Notes: generated by a model not told the origin, from the letters alone. Positions 35,832 to 44,852 are shown, counted from the first letter of the stretch. The stretch is 64,000 nucleotides of DNA from Acinetobacter colistiniresistens (GCF_000413935.1 NZ_KE340383.1:248001-312000), one strand, 5' to 3'. Translations and numbers: made by a program.

Positions 35832-37727
35832 ATGAACAATCATTCTAATGAAGAAAATACTGATAACTCTTTAGATAAAAAAAAATCACCCGCATTCAAA
35901 GTTCTTGAATCCAATGCTGAAAAGTTCTTAATGGTGTGGTGGTATGGGGCGTTAGCAAAAGCTGAACGTAGAAATACCCAACCTAAAGTTCATGTGGCTT
36001 TTAGGGAACTTCTGGAAGATTACACACCCACAGATAATTTTATTTTTATTGATGCCAATATAACAGATTTGGTGTCTTGGCCTATTGGCACAGTTTGGCA
36101 TCATGAACGATTGGTTGATTATCTTCCCTTAGAAATACGGGAGTTTGATATTGACCATACGGATTTTAAACATACCTATGTTCAAACATATAAGCGAGAC
36201 GAAAAGACTGGGGAAATAGATCATTTCCTCTCAAACATAAATGAATTTTATATTAAGCCAAGCAAACGTGAGAATTGTATTTCTTTCTCCTTAACGGATC
36301 AGGAATATAAGGAACTTCTCGTACCTTGTTTTGAGTTTCTGGTTAGAGGGTATGGTCTATCTACTGAACTTCCTAGAATTCTGACAACATACGATGAGGC
36401 CGAACGGCATGAACGGCTCTACACTCCTCATCCAGGAGAGGAAGGCACATGGACTGTTCTTATAGGTGATGGCCTTACATTAAATGACCATGTATTTATT
36501 GCCTATTATCAATACAGTGAATATACCCAAAATGCTGTAAGGATATTATTTAGCAGTATTGCAAAACATGATGATTTTGATAAAAAAAATCATATATACC
36601 CTAAAGTAATGCCATGGCACGAGGAAACGAGAAAGATTCGAGTTTCAGGTTTCAATATTTCTGGTACCAATGCTTTTTTAGGTCTAAGAATTCTTGGAAT
36701 AGATTTACCAGATCAAACCCTCATCAGAAGTGTCACAAAGGAAGTTCACCAAGTTAAGAAACCTATAGACCACAACGCACCTAAGCCTCCTGAGCTACAA
36801 CTAGGCTCTGGTCAGATTAATGTATCTGAAGATCAAGGAGGGCGCAGACCATTGTCACAAACGGTTATTTTAGATCATGAATTTGAATGGTTAGGTTCAG
36901 GACCCATCGCGAAAAAAAGTAAAACAAAACATGAAAGAACCATTACTCGGTCACAAAGGAAGAAAAATATAAAAGAAACCAATACAGTTGGTACAGGGGA
37001 ACCTGATAGCTCCAAGGATGTTCTTAATGCCACAATTAATCCGACCACTAATAAAGATAATGCCACAGAATTTGAAGCTCCAGAACAAGGAAGAATTATG
37101 GACCTTTGGAATGCTTGCGTAAAAGCACGCTTGTTAAATCCCAGTATTGTCAATGCAGTACACTATTATACTTTTGAAGAAGACTTTAATTACAACGATA
37201 AACCCACTCTAATGGCCTTTTCCGTCAATTCAGAAACTTTAGAAAATGAAGATATTTCAGATGGAGAAAAGCAAGCTTATAAAAATTGGTGTTATGCAAA
37301 TTCAAATAAAACAGCAACTCGCGGAGCATTAGTCATTCGACTATCTCTTAAAAATTGCCCTCCAGTTTATATTTTCGATATACAACCAGCGATTTATATT
37401 TCAAATGTAGAGGGAAAAAGCATCCACAAGGAACGTGGGCATTCTGGGCTAGTATTTAGGTCAAAGACCCTAGAACAATTTGAACAGTATATTTCTGATC
37501 TCATGAAGAGCTTACCTTTGTCAGAGGGCTCTTATTCGAAAACTCTTCAGGGCTCCAATCTTGTTACCCAATTATTTGTTTTTAGGCGCTCAAAATCTGC
37601 TGGCTTTTCAGATGGTGAATCAACTTTATTGAATGCTCTAAGAAAAATTGGAATTACCAATATTCAGTTAAAGGAAAAAACAGAAGAAAAGCCCACGGTA
37701 ATCCCCCCGAAAAATAAAAGGATGTAA
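35832..37727 (+). CDS. Large protein of unknown function, possibly TnsE-like
   Basis: This soluble protein has about 631 residues and starts at ATG 35832 (GAGAGG upstream), 44 bp after cap4. By memory alignment it shares order and spacing of features with Tn7 TnsE. These are IRVSGFNISGTNAFLGLRIL (compare TnsE LHVKGRSSN...EIVGLE), then an acidic/Trp stretch followed by basic HEFEWLGSG...KKSKTKHERT. A variable linker and a C-terminal alpha/beta domain (about 425-610) follow. TnsE directs Tn7 to conjugal plasmids and replication forks. Here the gene lies about 14 kb from the tns operon. The alternative is an extra CBASS-associated gene, since it follows cap4 directly. Its last two codons are altered by the IS insertion. 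Confidence 0.5.
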   Translation: MNNHSNEENTDNSLDKKKSPAFKVLESNAEKFLMVWWYGALAKAERRNTQPKVHVAFRELLEDYTPTDNFIFIDANITDLVSWPIGTVWHHERLVDYLPLEIREFDIDHTDFKHTYVQTYKRDEKTGEIDHFLSNINEFYIKPSKRENCISFSLTDQEYKELLVPCFEFLVRGYGLSTELPRILTTYDEAERHERLYTPHPGEEGTWTVLIGDGLTLNDHVFIAYYQYSEYTQNAVRILFSSIAKHDDFDKKNHIYPKVMPWHEETRKIRVSGFNISGTNAFLGLRILGIDLPDQTLIRSVTKEVHQVKKPIDHNAPKPPELQLGSGQINVSEDQGGRRPLSQTVILDHEFEWLGSGPIAKKSKTKHERTITRSQRKKNIKETNTVGTGEPDSSKDVLNATINPTTNKDNATEFEAPEQGRIMDLWNACVKARLLNPSIVNAVHYYTFEEDFNYNDKPTLMAFSVNSETLENEDISDGEKQAYKNWCYANSNKTATRGALVIRLSLKNCPPVYIFDIQPAIYISNVEGKSIHKERGHSGLVFRSKTLEQFEQYISDLMKSLPLSEGSYSKTLQGSNLVTQLFVFRRSKSAGFSDGESTLLNALRKIGITNIQLKEKTEEKPTVIPPKNKRM

Positions 37728-37767
37728 AAGTAGAATTTTCTCTTAAGATAGAAGCAGGAGATTCTGC

Positions 37768-38034
37768 ATGAAAACATCTAAATTTACTGACAGTCAGATC
37801 ATGTCTATTTTGAAACAGGCGGAGTCTGGCACGCCTGTTACCACTCTTTGTCGTGAACATGGCATGAGTAATGCGACTTTCTATAAATGGCGTGCTAAAT
37901 ATGGCGGTATGGATGCCTCATTAATTGCTCGGTTGAAAGAACTTGAAGCAGAAAATGCCAAGCTAAAAAAGATGTATGCTGAAGAGCGGCTCAAAGCCGA
38001 AATCATTCAGGAAGCCATGTCAAAAAAGTGGTAA
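37768..38034 (+). CDS. IS3-family transposase OrfA
   Basis: This is an 88-residue HTH protein (MKTSKFTDSQIMSILKQAES, then LCREHGMSNATFYKWRAKYG) with a leucine-zipper tail (LKELEAENAKLKKMY). This is the standard IS3/IS911-type OrfA. It ends with the slippery heptamer A-AAA-AAG at 38022-38028, which is in the right phase for a -1 shift into orfB to give the OrfAB transposase. Confidence 0.92.
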   Translation: MKTSKFTDSQIMSILKQAESGTPVTTLCREHGMSNATFYKWRAKYGGMDASLIARLKELEAENAKLKKMYAEERLKAEIIQEAMSKKW

Positions 38035-38843
38035 AGCCATCTTGTCGTCGTCAGATGGCGCAACAAGCTGTTGTCGATCATGCCGTCAGCATTCGCTTGG
38101 CTTGCAAGGCATTTAGTATCAGTGAAACTTGCTACCGTTATCAGTCCAAATTGAACGATGACAATGTATTAATTGCAGAGCAGCTGATTGGACTCACTGA
38201 GGAAAATACGGATTGGGGTTTTGGTCTGTGTTTCTCTTATCTACGCCATGTTGAAAATTACGGTTGGAATCATAAGCGTGTTTACCGTATTTACTGTGAG
38301 CTGGCACTGAATCTACGTATTAAGCCAAGGAGAAGACTGAAACGGCATGTACCTGAACCACTTAAGGAACCGGTTCGAGCAAATCAGGTTTGGTCATTAG
38401 ACTTTATGCATGATCAGCTGATCGATGGTCGCAAGTTTCGCCTATTGAATGTAATTGATGATTACCGTCGTGAAGGCTTAGCGATTGAAGCAGGTTTCTC
38501 ATTACCTACAATCCGAGTGATTCGAACACTCAATCAGTTACTGGAATATCGAGAGAAACCATCAGTGATTCGATGCGACAATGGCCCAGAATTTATCAGT
38601 CATGAATTTATCAATTGGGCAAAACAACATGGTATACGGATCGAATATATTCAACCTGGCAAGCCACAACAAAATGCGTATATCGAGCGCTACAATCGTA
38701 CAATGCGTTATAGTTGGGTGAGCAAGCACTTGTTCGATACATTGGAGCAAGTGCAAGATTATGCAACACAATGGTTGTGGCATTATAACCATGAGCGACC
38801 GCACAAAGCCAATGGAGGCAAACCACCTCTGATGGCTGCTTAA
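38028..38843 (+). CDS. IS3-family transposase OrfB (DDE catalytic part)
   Basis: This frame of 271 residues is expressed as an OrfAB fusion by -1 frameshifting at 38022-38028. It has the IS3 rve integrase core: first Asp in NQVWSLDFMHDQL, second in IRCDNGPEFISHEF and Glu in NAYIERYNRTMRY. The ending WLWHYNHERPHKANGGKPP is typical. It appears intact, so the element may be active. Confidence 0.92.
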   Translation: MVKPSCRRQMAQQAVVDHAVSIRLACKAFSISETCYRYQSKLNDDNVLIAEQLIGLTEENTDWGFGLCFSYLRHVENYGWNHKRVYRIYCELALNLRIKPRRRLKRHVPEPLKEPVRANQVWSLDFMHDQLIDGRKFRLLNVIDDYRREGLAIEAGFSLPTIRVIRTLNQLLEYREKPSVIRCDNGPEFISHEFINWAKQHGIRIEYIQPGKPQQNAYIERYNRTMRYSWVSKHLFDTLEQVQDYATQWLWHYNHERPHKANGGKPPLMAA

Positions 38844-39010
38844 CCTCTACTTTTAACTTCGGTTATTTATGGGAGGATTACCTTATCTATTGAGATTAAT
38901 AACCTTTAATCTCTAAATTCTTTGGTAACTTAATAGCAGATTTATATCTTTCCATTGCAAGTAATCTTTTAGACATAGGTCACCTATAATGTAAAGATTT
39001 TTATTTTTCT

Positions 39011-39215
39011 TGGGCTTTAGGCAGAAAAAACTGGTTATTTGCAGGATCATTACTTAGAGGTCAACGGGCAGACGAACATCATGACTTTAATTCAGTCAGC
39101 CAAACTGAATGGTCTGGATCCGTATGCCTAGTTCAGTGATGTGTTAAAAAGACTACCAACACATAAAATGAAAGACATCGAAGAGCTACTACCACATATG
39201 TGGAAGCCTGTTTGA
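39011..39215 (+). pseudogene. IS66-family transposase, C-terminal remnant
   Basis: Translation gives WALGRKNWLFAGSLLRGQRA, then after a frameshift NIMTLIQSAKLNGLDPYA, an in-frame TAG, and FSDVLKRLPTHKMKDIEELL ending PHMWKPV. This is the conserved C-terminus of the IS66 TnpC transposase, broken by at least one frameshift and one stop. It is a scar of an older insertion next to the IS3 element. Confidence 0.8.
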
Positions 39216-39344
39216 GTCAAGTGGGTTTAATCAAATGCTTACATTTATCGAATAAAAACTGAATCTCTCTAGATGATTAACATTATTTAGTTTATTATTC
39301 ATTTATTCTGATTTATAAATAACAAATCAATTTTTGGAATAAAT

Positions 39345-40220
39345 ATGGATATCAAGGGGTTAAAGGTTTTTAATGCTGTTATTGAAACAGGAAGTTTTTC
39401 AGGGGCAGCTCAGAAACTTCATTGTGTTCAGCCCAATATTACTTCACATATCAATAAATTAGAAAGTCTATTAGGTGTAAGATTATTGGTTCGATCTCCT
39501 AAAGGTATTTGTCTAACCGCTGAAGGTGTTAAACTTAAAAAATATAGCGATCAGATCTTAGATCTTGTAGATGCAGCATCGGATGATCTTAGTTCTGACA
39601 ATAATACATTACAGTCATGTCCACTTGATATCGGCATTCTACAAACTGTTAACCAACGTAATCTTATTGATTGTATCCAGCATCTAAACAATAAAACGAA
39701 ACAACCATTATCAATAAAAACTATGTCTTTAAACCATTTAAAATCAGAATTGATCGCTGGAAATATTGATTGTGGATTAATTAATGAAGAATTAATTCAT
39801 CCTTGTATCTATAATATTCCTTTATGGAAAGAAACGGCTGTACTTTGTTATAACAATAAATTATTTCCACCACTTACCCAATATTCTAAAGAAATTAATC
39901 TTATCGCTTATCCAAAGGGTTGCTATTACCGCCAAATTGGTGAGAAAATTTTATTAAATCAAAATATTAATTTCACAACAATTGATTTCGACAATATTGA
40001 CAATATATATCAGGCAGTTCTCAATGGTTTAGGGTATGCAGTGTTACCCCATAGTTATATTGAGAGAATGAATAATGATCTTATTACTTTACAAGAGATC
40101 CATGATACTGATAGCTCAGTACAAATATGGTTCTCATGTCAAAATCGTTACTTATATAATTTTAAAGAGCTTTATTTACTTCATGACATTCTTATTCACA
40201 ATGTTTCAGCTAGATGTTAG
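39345..40220 (+). CDS. LysR-family transcriptional regulator
   Basis: This 291-residue regulator has the LysR N-terminal winged HTH: MDIKGLKVFNAVIETGSFSG, then AAQKLHCVQPNITSHINKLE and RSPKGICLTAEGV. It is followed by a periplasmic-binding-protein-like effector domain (about 90-290). Its codon use is strongly A/T biased, like the genes that follow. It stands at the left border of the sulfur module and converges on the nine-gene minus operon. By position it is the likely regulator of that cluster, although it is not adjacent to the divergent promoter. Confidence 0.85.
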   Translation: MDIKGLKVFNAVIETGSFSGAAQKLHCVQPNITSHINKLESLLGVRLLVRSPKGICLTAEGVKLKKYSDQILDLVDAASDDLSSDNNTLQSCPLDIGILQTVNQRNLIDCIQHLNNKTKQPLSIKTMSLNHLKSELIAGNIDCGLINEELIHPCIYNIPLWKETAVLCYNNKLFPPLTQYSKEINLIAYPKGCYYRQIGEKILLNQNINFTTIDFDNIDNIYQAVLNGLGYAVLPHSYIERMNNDLITLQEIHDTDSSVQIWFSCQNRYLYNFKELYLLHDILIHNVSARC

Positions 40221-40268
40221 GTTAATAAGGAAGATCATGTTCTTCCTTATTATTAAAGAAATATAAAA

Positions 40269-41330
40269 TTAAATAGATTTACTTTTGTACCATTCATCTA
40301 CAAGTGTACTGACTAATTTTTGCATTGAGAGAGGACGTCCCATACCTACACCTTGCCCTGCCCAAAGCGACATAAATTCCGCATTATTTTGTTCTTTTGC
40401 CCATTTACGTATAGGCCCAGATAATGCATTCTGAATAGGATAAATTGGTACTGTCTCATTATTTGCCAACTCTCTCATAAATTGATTCTCAATCCCTCTA
40501 GCAAGTTTACCTGAGAATGTTTGAGTCAGTTTGGTATCATGACCAGATGAGCTTAGTAATTTATTACGATATGCTGGCGATAAATTAGCTTCATCACAAA
40601 ATAAAAATGCTGTGCCTAACTGAACCATATCAGCACCAATAGATTGCAGTGCTGCTATAGTTTGTCCAGTCATAATCCCACCAGCAGCGATTAATGGTAA
40701 TTTTACTTTAGCTTTTGTTTCTATAAGCAGAGGCAATAAAGCCATTCCTCTATCTTCGGATTTTAAAAACATACCTCGATGGCCGCCAGCTTCAACGCCT
40801 TGTAAACAAATTGCATCAGCTCCTATAGCCTCCCATGCTAGGGCTTCTTGTACAGTAGTTGCTGTGCCAATGACAAAACATCCTTGCTCATGCAAATTTG
40901 TAATTTGTTGTTTATTAAGAATACCAAATGTAAAGCTTGCGATCTCTGGCCGTAATTGCAAAAGGACATCAAACTGTTCACTAAATTTTGGAGCAAATTT
41001 AGTAGGTAGCTCTAATGGTGGTAAATTTAGAGAGGTATGTAATTTCTGTAACTTCTCGATATCCAACTTATCCCAATCATGTTTAGGATGATCATTGATG
41101 ATGAATAAATTAATATTAAAAGGTTTATTCGTAAGCTGACGTATCTTTTCAACGGTAGATTTAATCGCAGAGGGTTCAAGCATCCCCGCACCTAATGATC
41201 CTAAAATCCCAATTTCACATGCTTGAGCAACCATTTCCGCAGTTGTTATTCCTGCCATGGGAGCCTGAATAATTGGATACTTAAATTGGAATCTCTCAGT
41301 AATCATTTTTGCATGTCCTGATAAAATCAT
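40269..41330 (-). CDS. Nitronate monooxygenase / 2-nitropropane dioxygenase family FMN enzyme
   Basis: This TIM-barrel FMN enzyme of 353 residues oxidises alkyl nitronates, or in related members acts as an enoyl reductase. Motifs include YPIIQAPMAGITTAEMVAQA at the N-terminus, GADAICLQGVEAGGHRGMF with the family's active His, AAGGIMTGQTIAALQSIGAD and QLGTAFLFCDEA. The start at 41330 has AGGAG eight bases upstream. It is the last gene of the sulfur-relay operon (33 bp after the synthetase-like gene). Its job there is unknown: detoxifying a nitro intermediate or a true oxidation step are both possible. Confidence 0.82.
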   Translation of the reverse strand: MILSGHAKMITERFQFKYPIIQAPMAGITTAEMVAQACEIGILGSLGAGMLEPSAIKSTVEKIRQLTNKPFNINLFIINDHPKHDWDKLDIEKLQKLHTSLNLPPLELPTKFAPKFSEQFDVLLQLRPEIASFTFGILNKQQITNLHEQGCFVIGTATTVQEALAWEAIGADAICLQGVEAGGHRGMFLKSEDRGMALLPLLIETKAKVKLPLIAAGGIMTGQTIAALQSIGADMVQLGTAFLFCDEANLSPAYRNKLLSSSGHDTKLTQTFSGKLARGIENQFMRELANNETVPIYPIQNALSGPIRKWAKEQNNAEFMSLWAGQGVGMGRPLSMQKLVSTLVDEWYKSKSI

Positions 41331-41363
41331 TATCTAACTCCTATAACATTTAATTCTGATTAC

Positions 41364-42599
41364 TTAGGGTTTTAATAAACCTTGAGGTATACGAGGGAAT
41401 AAAGTTGCTTGGCGTATATCATTTACTCCCATAAAGGTTGCAACAAGCCTATCAAAACCAATTGAAAAACCTGAATGAGGTACACAACCGTGACGACGTA
41501 TATCAACAAACCAAGCGAATTCATCCAAGTCATGGCCAAAATATTCTAGATTTGCTTTGAGTTCTTCATAGTCAGAAACTCGTGTACCACCACCAACTAT
41601 CTCACCTTGTCCCATATGAGAAAAGAGATCATTCGATGGGCTTAAATCATAGTTATCTGTACTATGAGCGAACCAAAAGTTTTTTAGACTCATTGGAAAA
41701 TCAGTTATAAAATATGGTACTTTTACATGTTTACCAATTGCATTGTTATGCTCTTCTGTATAATCATTTCCATAATCAAATAAGTATCCTAATTCGTTAA
41801 GTAAAGTTACAGACTCATCATACGTAATACGTGCAAATGGTTTCAGTAACTGATCCAAATGTTCTGTCCCTAACTGAGCTTTTGCATATAAATCGGTATG
41901 CTTTTTGAGTTTTTCTGCGATAAAGTGGATTAAGTCCTGTTCCATTTGCATAATTTCATCATTACTAGCCCATGCCAAATCTACTTGCAATTGCCAAATT
42001 TCAACCAGATGTATACCTGTTGCATCAGTTTCTCGTCGAAAAGAGGGATTTAATGCATAGACTCTTTCTACCCCACTAACTAGCGCATCAGCATACATCC
42101 ATGGACTTTGGATAAGAGTCGCAACCTGTTTTCCGTAATAAGGAAACGTAAATACATCACCACTACAAACACAAGATGCATTTGTTAAAATTGGGGTTTG
42201 AACCAACATACAATTTTGATCATCCAAAAATTCAAAAGCATATTTTCTAACAAGATGGCGAAACTCTGCTGTAGCTCGAAAGAAATTATTACGTATGCCT
42301 AAGTGTCGATGTTCAAGGTCTTTGTAGTTATATTGATTAATATCGATAGGTAATGGCTCTGCTGTATGCAATACATTTAAAGTACATAAAGGATCTTTTT
42401 CTGAAATATCACCATTTAATTGTACTATTGATTGTAATGGCAAGTTTTCTAAAAAATGATCTTTATCATCTACACGCCAATTATGTATTTGGTTATTTTG
42501 TCGAATCGAGACATTAAAAATCCCTTTTTCCAATAATTGAATTTGTTCAATCCAACCTGCCGCGACCAATTGTTGTTGTGTATTTCTTAGATTTTGCAT
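41364..42599 (-). CDS. Asparaginyl/aspartyl-tRNA synthetase-like class II enzyme
   Basis: A 411-residue class IIb synthetase-like protein. The N-terminal 100 residues resemble a degenerate OB fold (VAAGWIEQIQLLEKGIFNVS). The catalytic core shows motif 1-like FLDDQNCMLVQTPILT, motif 2 NPSFRRETDATGIHLVEIWQ and motif 3 GFSIGFDRLVATFMGVNDIR. ATP and amino-acid residues appear intact. At 411 residues it is shorter than housekeeping AsnRS (about 466). It lies in the sulfur operon between tusB-like and NMO-like genes. It may activate a carboxylate as an adenylate for the pathway, make Asn-tRNA as donor substrate, or act as self-resistance. The sequence alone does not decide. Confidence 0.75.
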   Translation of the reverse strand: MQNLRNTQQQLVAAGWIEQIQLLEKGIFNVSIRQNNQIHNWRVDDKDHFLENLPLQSIVQLNGDISEKDPLCTLNVLHTAEPLPIDINQYNYKDLEHRHLGIRNNFFRATAEFRHLVRKYAFEFLDDQNCMLVQTPILTNASCVCSGDVFTFPYYGKQVATLIQSPWMYADALVSGVERVYALNPSFRRETDATGIHLVEIWQLQVDLAWASNDEIMQMEQDLIHFIAEKLKKHTDLYAKAQLGTEHLDQLLKPFARITYDESVTLLNELGYLFDYGNDYTEEHNNAIGKHVKVPYFITDFPMSLKNFWFAHSTDNYDLSPSNDLFSHMGQGEIVGGGTRVSDYEELKANLEYFGHDLDEFAWFVDIRRHGCVPHSGFSIGFDRLVATFMGVNDIRQATLFPRIPQGLLKP

Positions 42600-42617
42600 G
42601 TGATACTCCTGATACTA

Positions 42618-42857
42618 TTAGATGGTTAAAATCACTTCATGTTTATTGAATAATTCAGTTAAAAAATCATTACTAATACATTCCGCATATGGAGATATAT
42701 GCTTCAAAGGTTCTGTTGACCATATAAAATGTGGCTGGTTCGTGAAACTACGGCTAAATATGGATTCTGCAACCAATAAAACTACATCGTTCTTAATTCT
42801 AATTTCTTGATACTTTTCAATAGCATTTAAGCTTGTCAAAATAACTAAACGGCTCAT
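42618..42857 (-). CDS. TusB/DsrH-like sulfur relay subunit
   Basis: This 79-residue protein, MSRLVILTSLNAIEKYQEIR onward, has the short alternating strand pattern of TusB/DsrH (NDVVLLVAESIF, HEVILTI at the end). TusB of E. coli has 95 residues, so this is a reduced form. Its identity rests mainly on its place: it overlaps the TusC-like gene by 4 bp, and the TusD-TusC-TusB order is the same as in tusDCB operons. It should form the structural third subunit of a hexameric sulfur-transfer complex. Confidence 0.65.
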   Translation of the reverse strand: MSRLVILTSLNAIEKYQEIRIKNDVVLLVAESIFSRSFTNQPHFIWSTEPLKHISPYAECISNDFLTELFNKHEVILTI

Positions 42858-43198
42858 AAGAAAAATGCCTTATCATATCGATTGATATATGCTGAAAATT
42901 GCTCATTCGTTAGAAATTGCACTGGAAATTTTGTTCCATATTCCTCAAGCCCCCTTTGATCCAAATCGGATTTTCGCACAACCAAAGGAACATCACTTTC
43001 TACTAAAAACTTGTATTGATTAGAAAAATTATAAAACGGACTACTATGATCATGATGTAGAAGATAGACAGCATCATGCCAAAATGCAAAACTCACATCG
43101 GTATCACTACTAATAGAAAGTGCCATTCGAGCAACTTGCATGTTTATATCAGACATAGCTGGACTTTGACTAAGAACAAATAAAGCGGATACATTCAT
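42854..43198 (-). CDS. TusC/DsrF-like sulfur relay subunit
   Basis: A 114-residue DsrE-superfamily protein. The start MNVSALFVLSQSPAM and the C-terminal region PLVVRKSDLDQRGLEEYG align with TusC (where the segment reads CAASLRERGLD), ending in DKAFFL like the TusC terminal strand. It overlaps the TusD-like stop and the TusB-like start by 4 bp each, giving coupled translation in 1:1:1 ratio. Confidence 0.72.
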   Translation of the reverse strand: MNVSALFVLSQSPAMSDINMQVARMALSISSDTDVSFAFWHDAVYLLHHDHSSPFYNFSNQYKFLVESDVPLVVRKSDLDQRGLEEYGTKFPVQFLTNEQFSAYINRYDKAFFL

Positions 43199-43545
43199 TT
43201 GGAGTCTCCTCCAAAGAAGATGATGCGATCTGCCATATTGTATTGCTCTGCAAACGTCATCATATTTTCTATTTGGATTCCTTCCTGAACATTGCTCTCA
43301 TCTAATCCAGAAAATTTAGCCATGTTGACGCAAGTAGATACTGTTGCACCTTGAGCAATTAGTTTTCTTAAGCGAATAATATGGTTCTTTATGCTTTGTG
43401 TCTGAATAGCATTGTAGATCCCATTACCAATTAAAAAGATGTTGACCTGAAGCCCTTTATCCAAAAAGACCTTAGCCATTTCTAATGCGGCTAATGTGCG
43501 ACTTTCCCTAGGCCCACAAGCGAGTACAAAGAAAATATTTTTCAA
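43195..43545 (-). CDS. TusD/DsrE-like sulfurtransferase subunit with catalytic Cys
   Basis: A 116-residue DsrE-family protein. MKNIFFVLACGPRESRTLAA begins the fold, and GLQVNIFLIGNGIYNA matches the second strand of TusD. ATVSTCVNMAKFSGL places a cysteine exactly where TusD carries its persulfide-accepting Cys78, followed by a VQEGIQIENMM segment like TusD QGFTLSGL. It should accept a persulfide from a TusA-like partner, encoded at 46400-46630. It overlaps the permease stop by 4 bp. Confidence 0.78.
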   Translation of the reverse strand: MKNIFFVLACGPRESRTLAALEMAKVFLDKGLQVNIFLIGNGIYNAIQTQSIKNHIIRLRKLIAQGATVSTCVNMAKFSGLDESNVQEGIQIENMMTFAEQYNMADRIIFFGGDSK

Positions 43546-44852
43546 TACATGATCCTCATTTCAATTAAAACTACAAATAGTAAGGTTAAAAAACTACTAC
43601 TGATAAAAAGGAACCTCAAATCTGGTTTGTACCAAGAGTTATCTCCAAGAGTTGCATTCACAGTTAAGTTGATGACTGAACTTGGGGAAATAATGAGTGA
43701 TTGCACCCAATAACACAGCCAAAGGGTTATAATTATGGGAAGGCTGATTTCATTCGTTAACGGACTAATTAAAGGTGCAACGATACAGAAAGGAATGATG
43801 GGATGTAGCCCTATTCGACATACCAAGGGCATAACAATTAGTAATAAAATACAAATTAGAAAGCTAGTTAAATACACTGGTATTTGTGAAAAAATGCCTA
43901 TTTGTATACCTTCAAAGATATCATAAAGACGTATTGCTAATATGCCACAGGCAATGAATAATATGAGTTCAGGTAGGAGCTTTGTCTGAGCTATATTGAT
44001 TAATTGAAATAAATCTGAGTGGTTATTAATGATACTGCTAGAAAACCAAGTGATAAAACATGCGATAAATATTGATTGAGAATATGGTTTATGCAGAATA
44101 ATACTCAATGTTAATAATGTACCGAGAAAAATAATAACAGGTAATAGACTCTTCCACCTATTTATGTTTGTGATTGAAATGTCAGGTGGAGTAATTTCTT
44201 TAATGATGTTTATATTATTACTGAACAAATGATTTGATCTATAAGCATTTAATCCAATTAGTGCAATCATAATAACGATGGCAAATAGACTTATAGACAT
44301 TACACTGAACCAACTAATCGCTGGAAACATGCTTAATGTTAATAGTACAGGCGCAGAAGTAGGAGCTAAAAGGTTAGCTGTAGCAACTCCGCGAGCAACA
44401 ATATTGGGTATTTCTCTATTGTTTGTCAGTTCTTTCTTACTTAAACCTGCCAACAAGATTGGTATAGTACCCATGTTAAATATAGGTGATATACCAACTG
44501 ATACACCAAGTGTTATCCAAGGGCGACGATGTTGAGTCAGCCACTGTGAGAGTATCTGACTTATCGCACTATTAGCAATTGCACTTCTCAGGAGATTCAG
44601 TGATACCAACATAATTATGACATCTACATATGGCATGAGTTTATGCCATACCGTTGTCCAGTGATTAGGTAAAATGACTGCAAGTATTAATATGAATAGT
44701 GCTATCTTTCCACTACGCAGTTTTATCCATGACCAGTGTTGTGTAAATAGAATAGTTAATAATATAAAAACTGCTAGAAGAGCTTGCTCAGGAGCAAAAA
44801 TTCGCAGCAATGCTAATAATAGCCATAATCCAGAACGTAAATTAATTATCAT
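43542..44852 (-). CDS. Multi-spanning permease, ion-transporter (DASS/ArsB-like) superfamily
   Basis: A 436-residue integral membrane protein with about 11-12 hydrophobic helices and re-entrant-loop-like stretches: GISPIFNMGTIPILLAGL and ATANLLAPTSAPVLLTL in the first half, LIISPSSVINLTVNATLG in the second. This two-fold arrangement resembles anion/dicarboxylate transporters of the SLC13/ArsB/NhaD type. Substrate unknown; within the operon it may import a sulfur or carboxylate precursor or export the product. Its start overlaps the flavoprotein gene by 11 bp. Confidence 0.7.
   Translation of the reverse strand: MIINLRSGLWLLLALLRIFAPEQALLAVFILLTILFTQHWSWIKLRSGKIALFILILAVILPNHWTTVWHKLMPYVDVIIMLVSLNLLRSAIANSAISQILSQWLTQHRRPWITLGVSVGISPIFNMGTIPILLAGLSKKELTNNREIPNIVARGVATANLLAPTSAPVLLTLSMFPAISWFSVMSISLFAIVIMIALIGLNAYRSNHLFSNNINIIKEITPPDISITNINRWKSLLPVIIFLGTLLTLSIILHKPYSQSIFIACFITWFSSSIINNHSDLFQLINIAQTKLLPELILFIACGILAIRLYDIFEGIQIGIFSQIPVYLTSFLICILLLIVMPLVCRIGLHPIIPFCIVAPLISPLTNEISLPIIITLWLCYWVQSLIISPSSVINLTVNATLGDNSWYKPDLRFLFISSSFLTLLFVVLIEMRIMY

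Larger units (their letters stand above)
37723..38857 (+). mobile_element. IS3-family insertion sequence
   Basis: orfA and orfB of an IS3-family element overlap with a frameshift signal. The imperfect ends share TAAAAGTAGA: left at 37725-37734, right in reverse complement near 38846-38855. The left boundary begins with TG at 37723, and the right one is less certain. No clear target duplication is seen, so one flank may have been rearranged. The element falls exactly at the stop codon of the TnsE-like gene. Confidence 0.75.

Noticed and set aside
35832..37727. Reading the large protein as a second CBASS effector
   Set aside because: No nuclease, membrane, TIR, SAVED or other messenger-binding motif was visible; the TnsE-like order of segments seemed a better, though uncertain, fit. 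Co-transcription with cap4 keeps the idea open.
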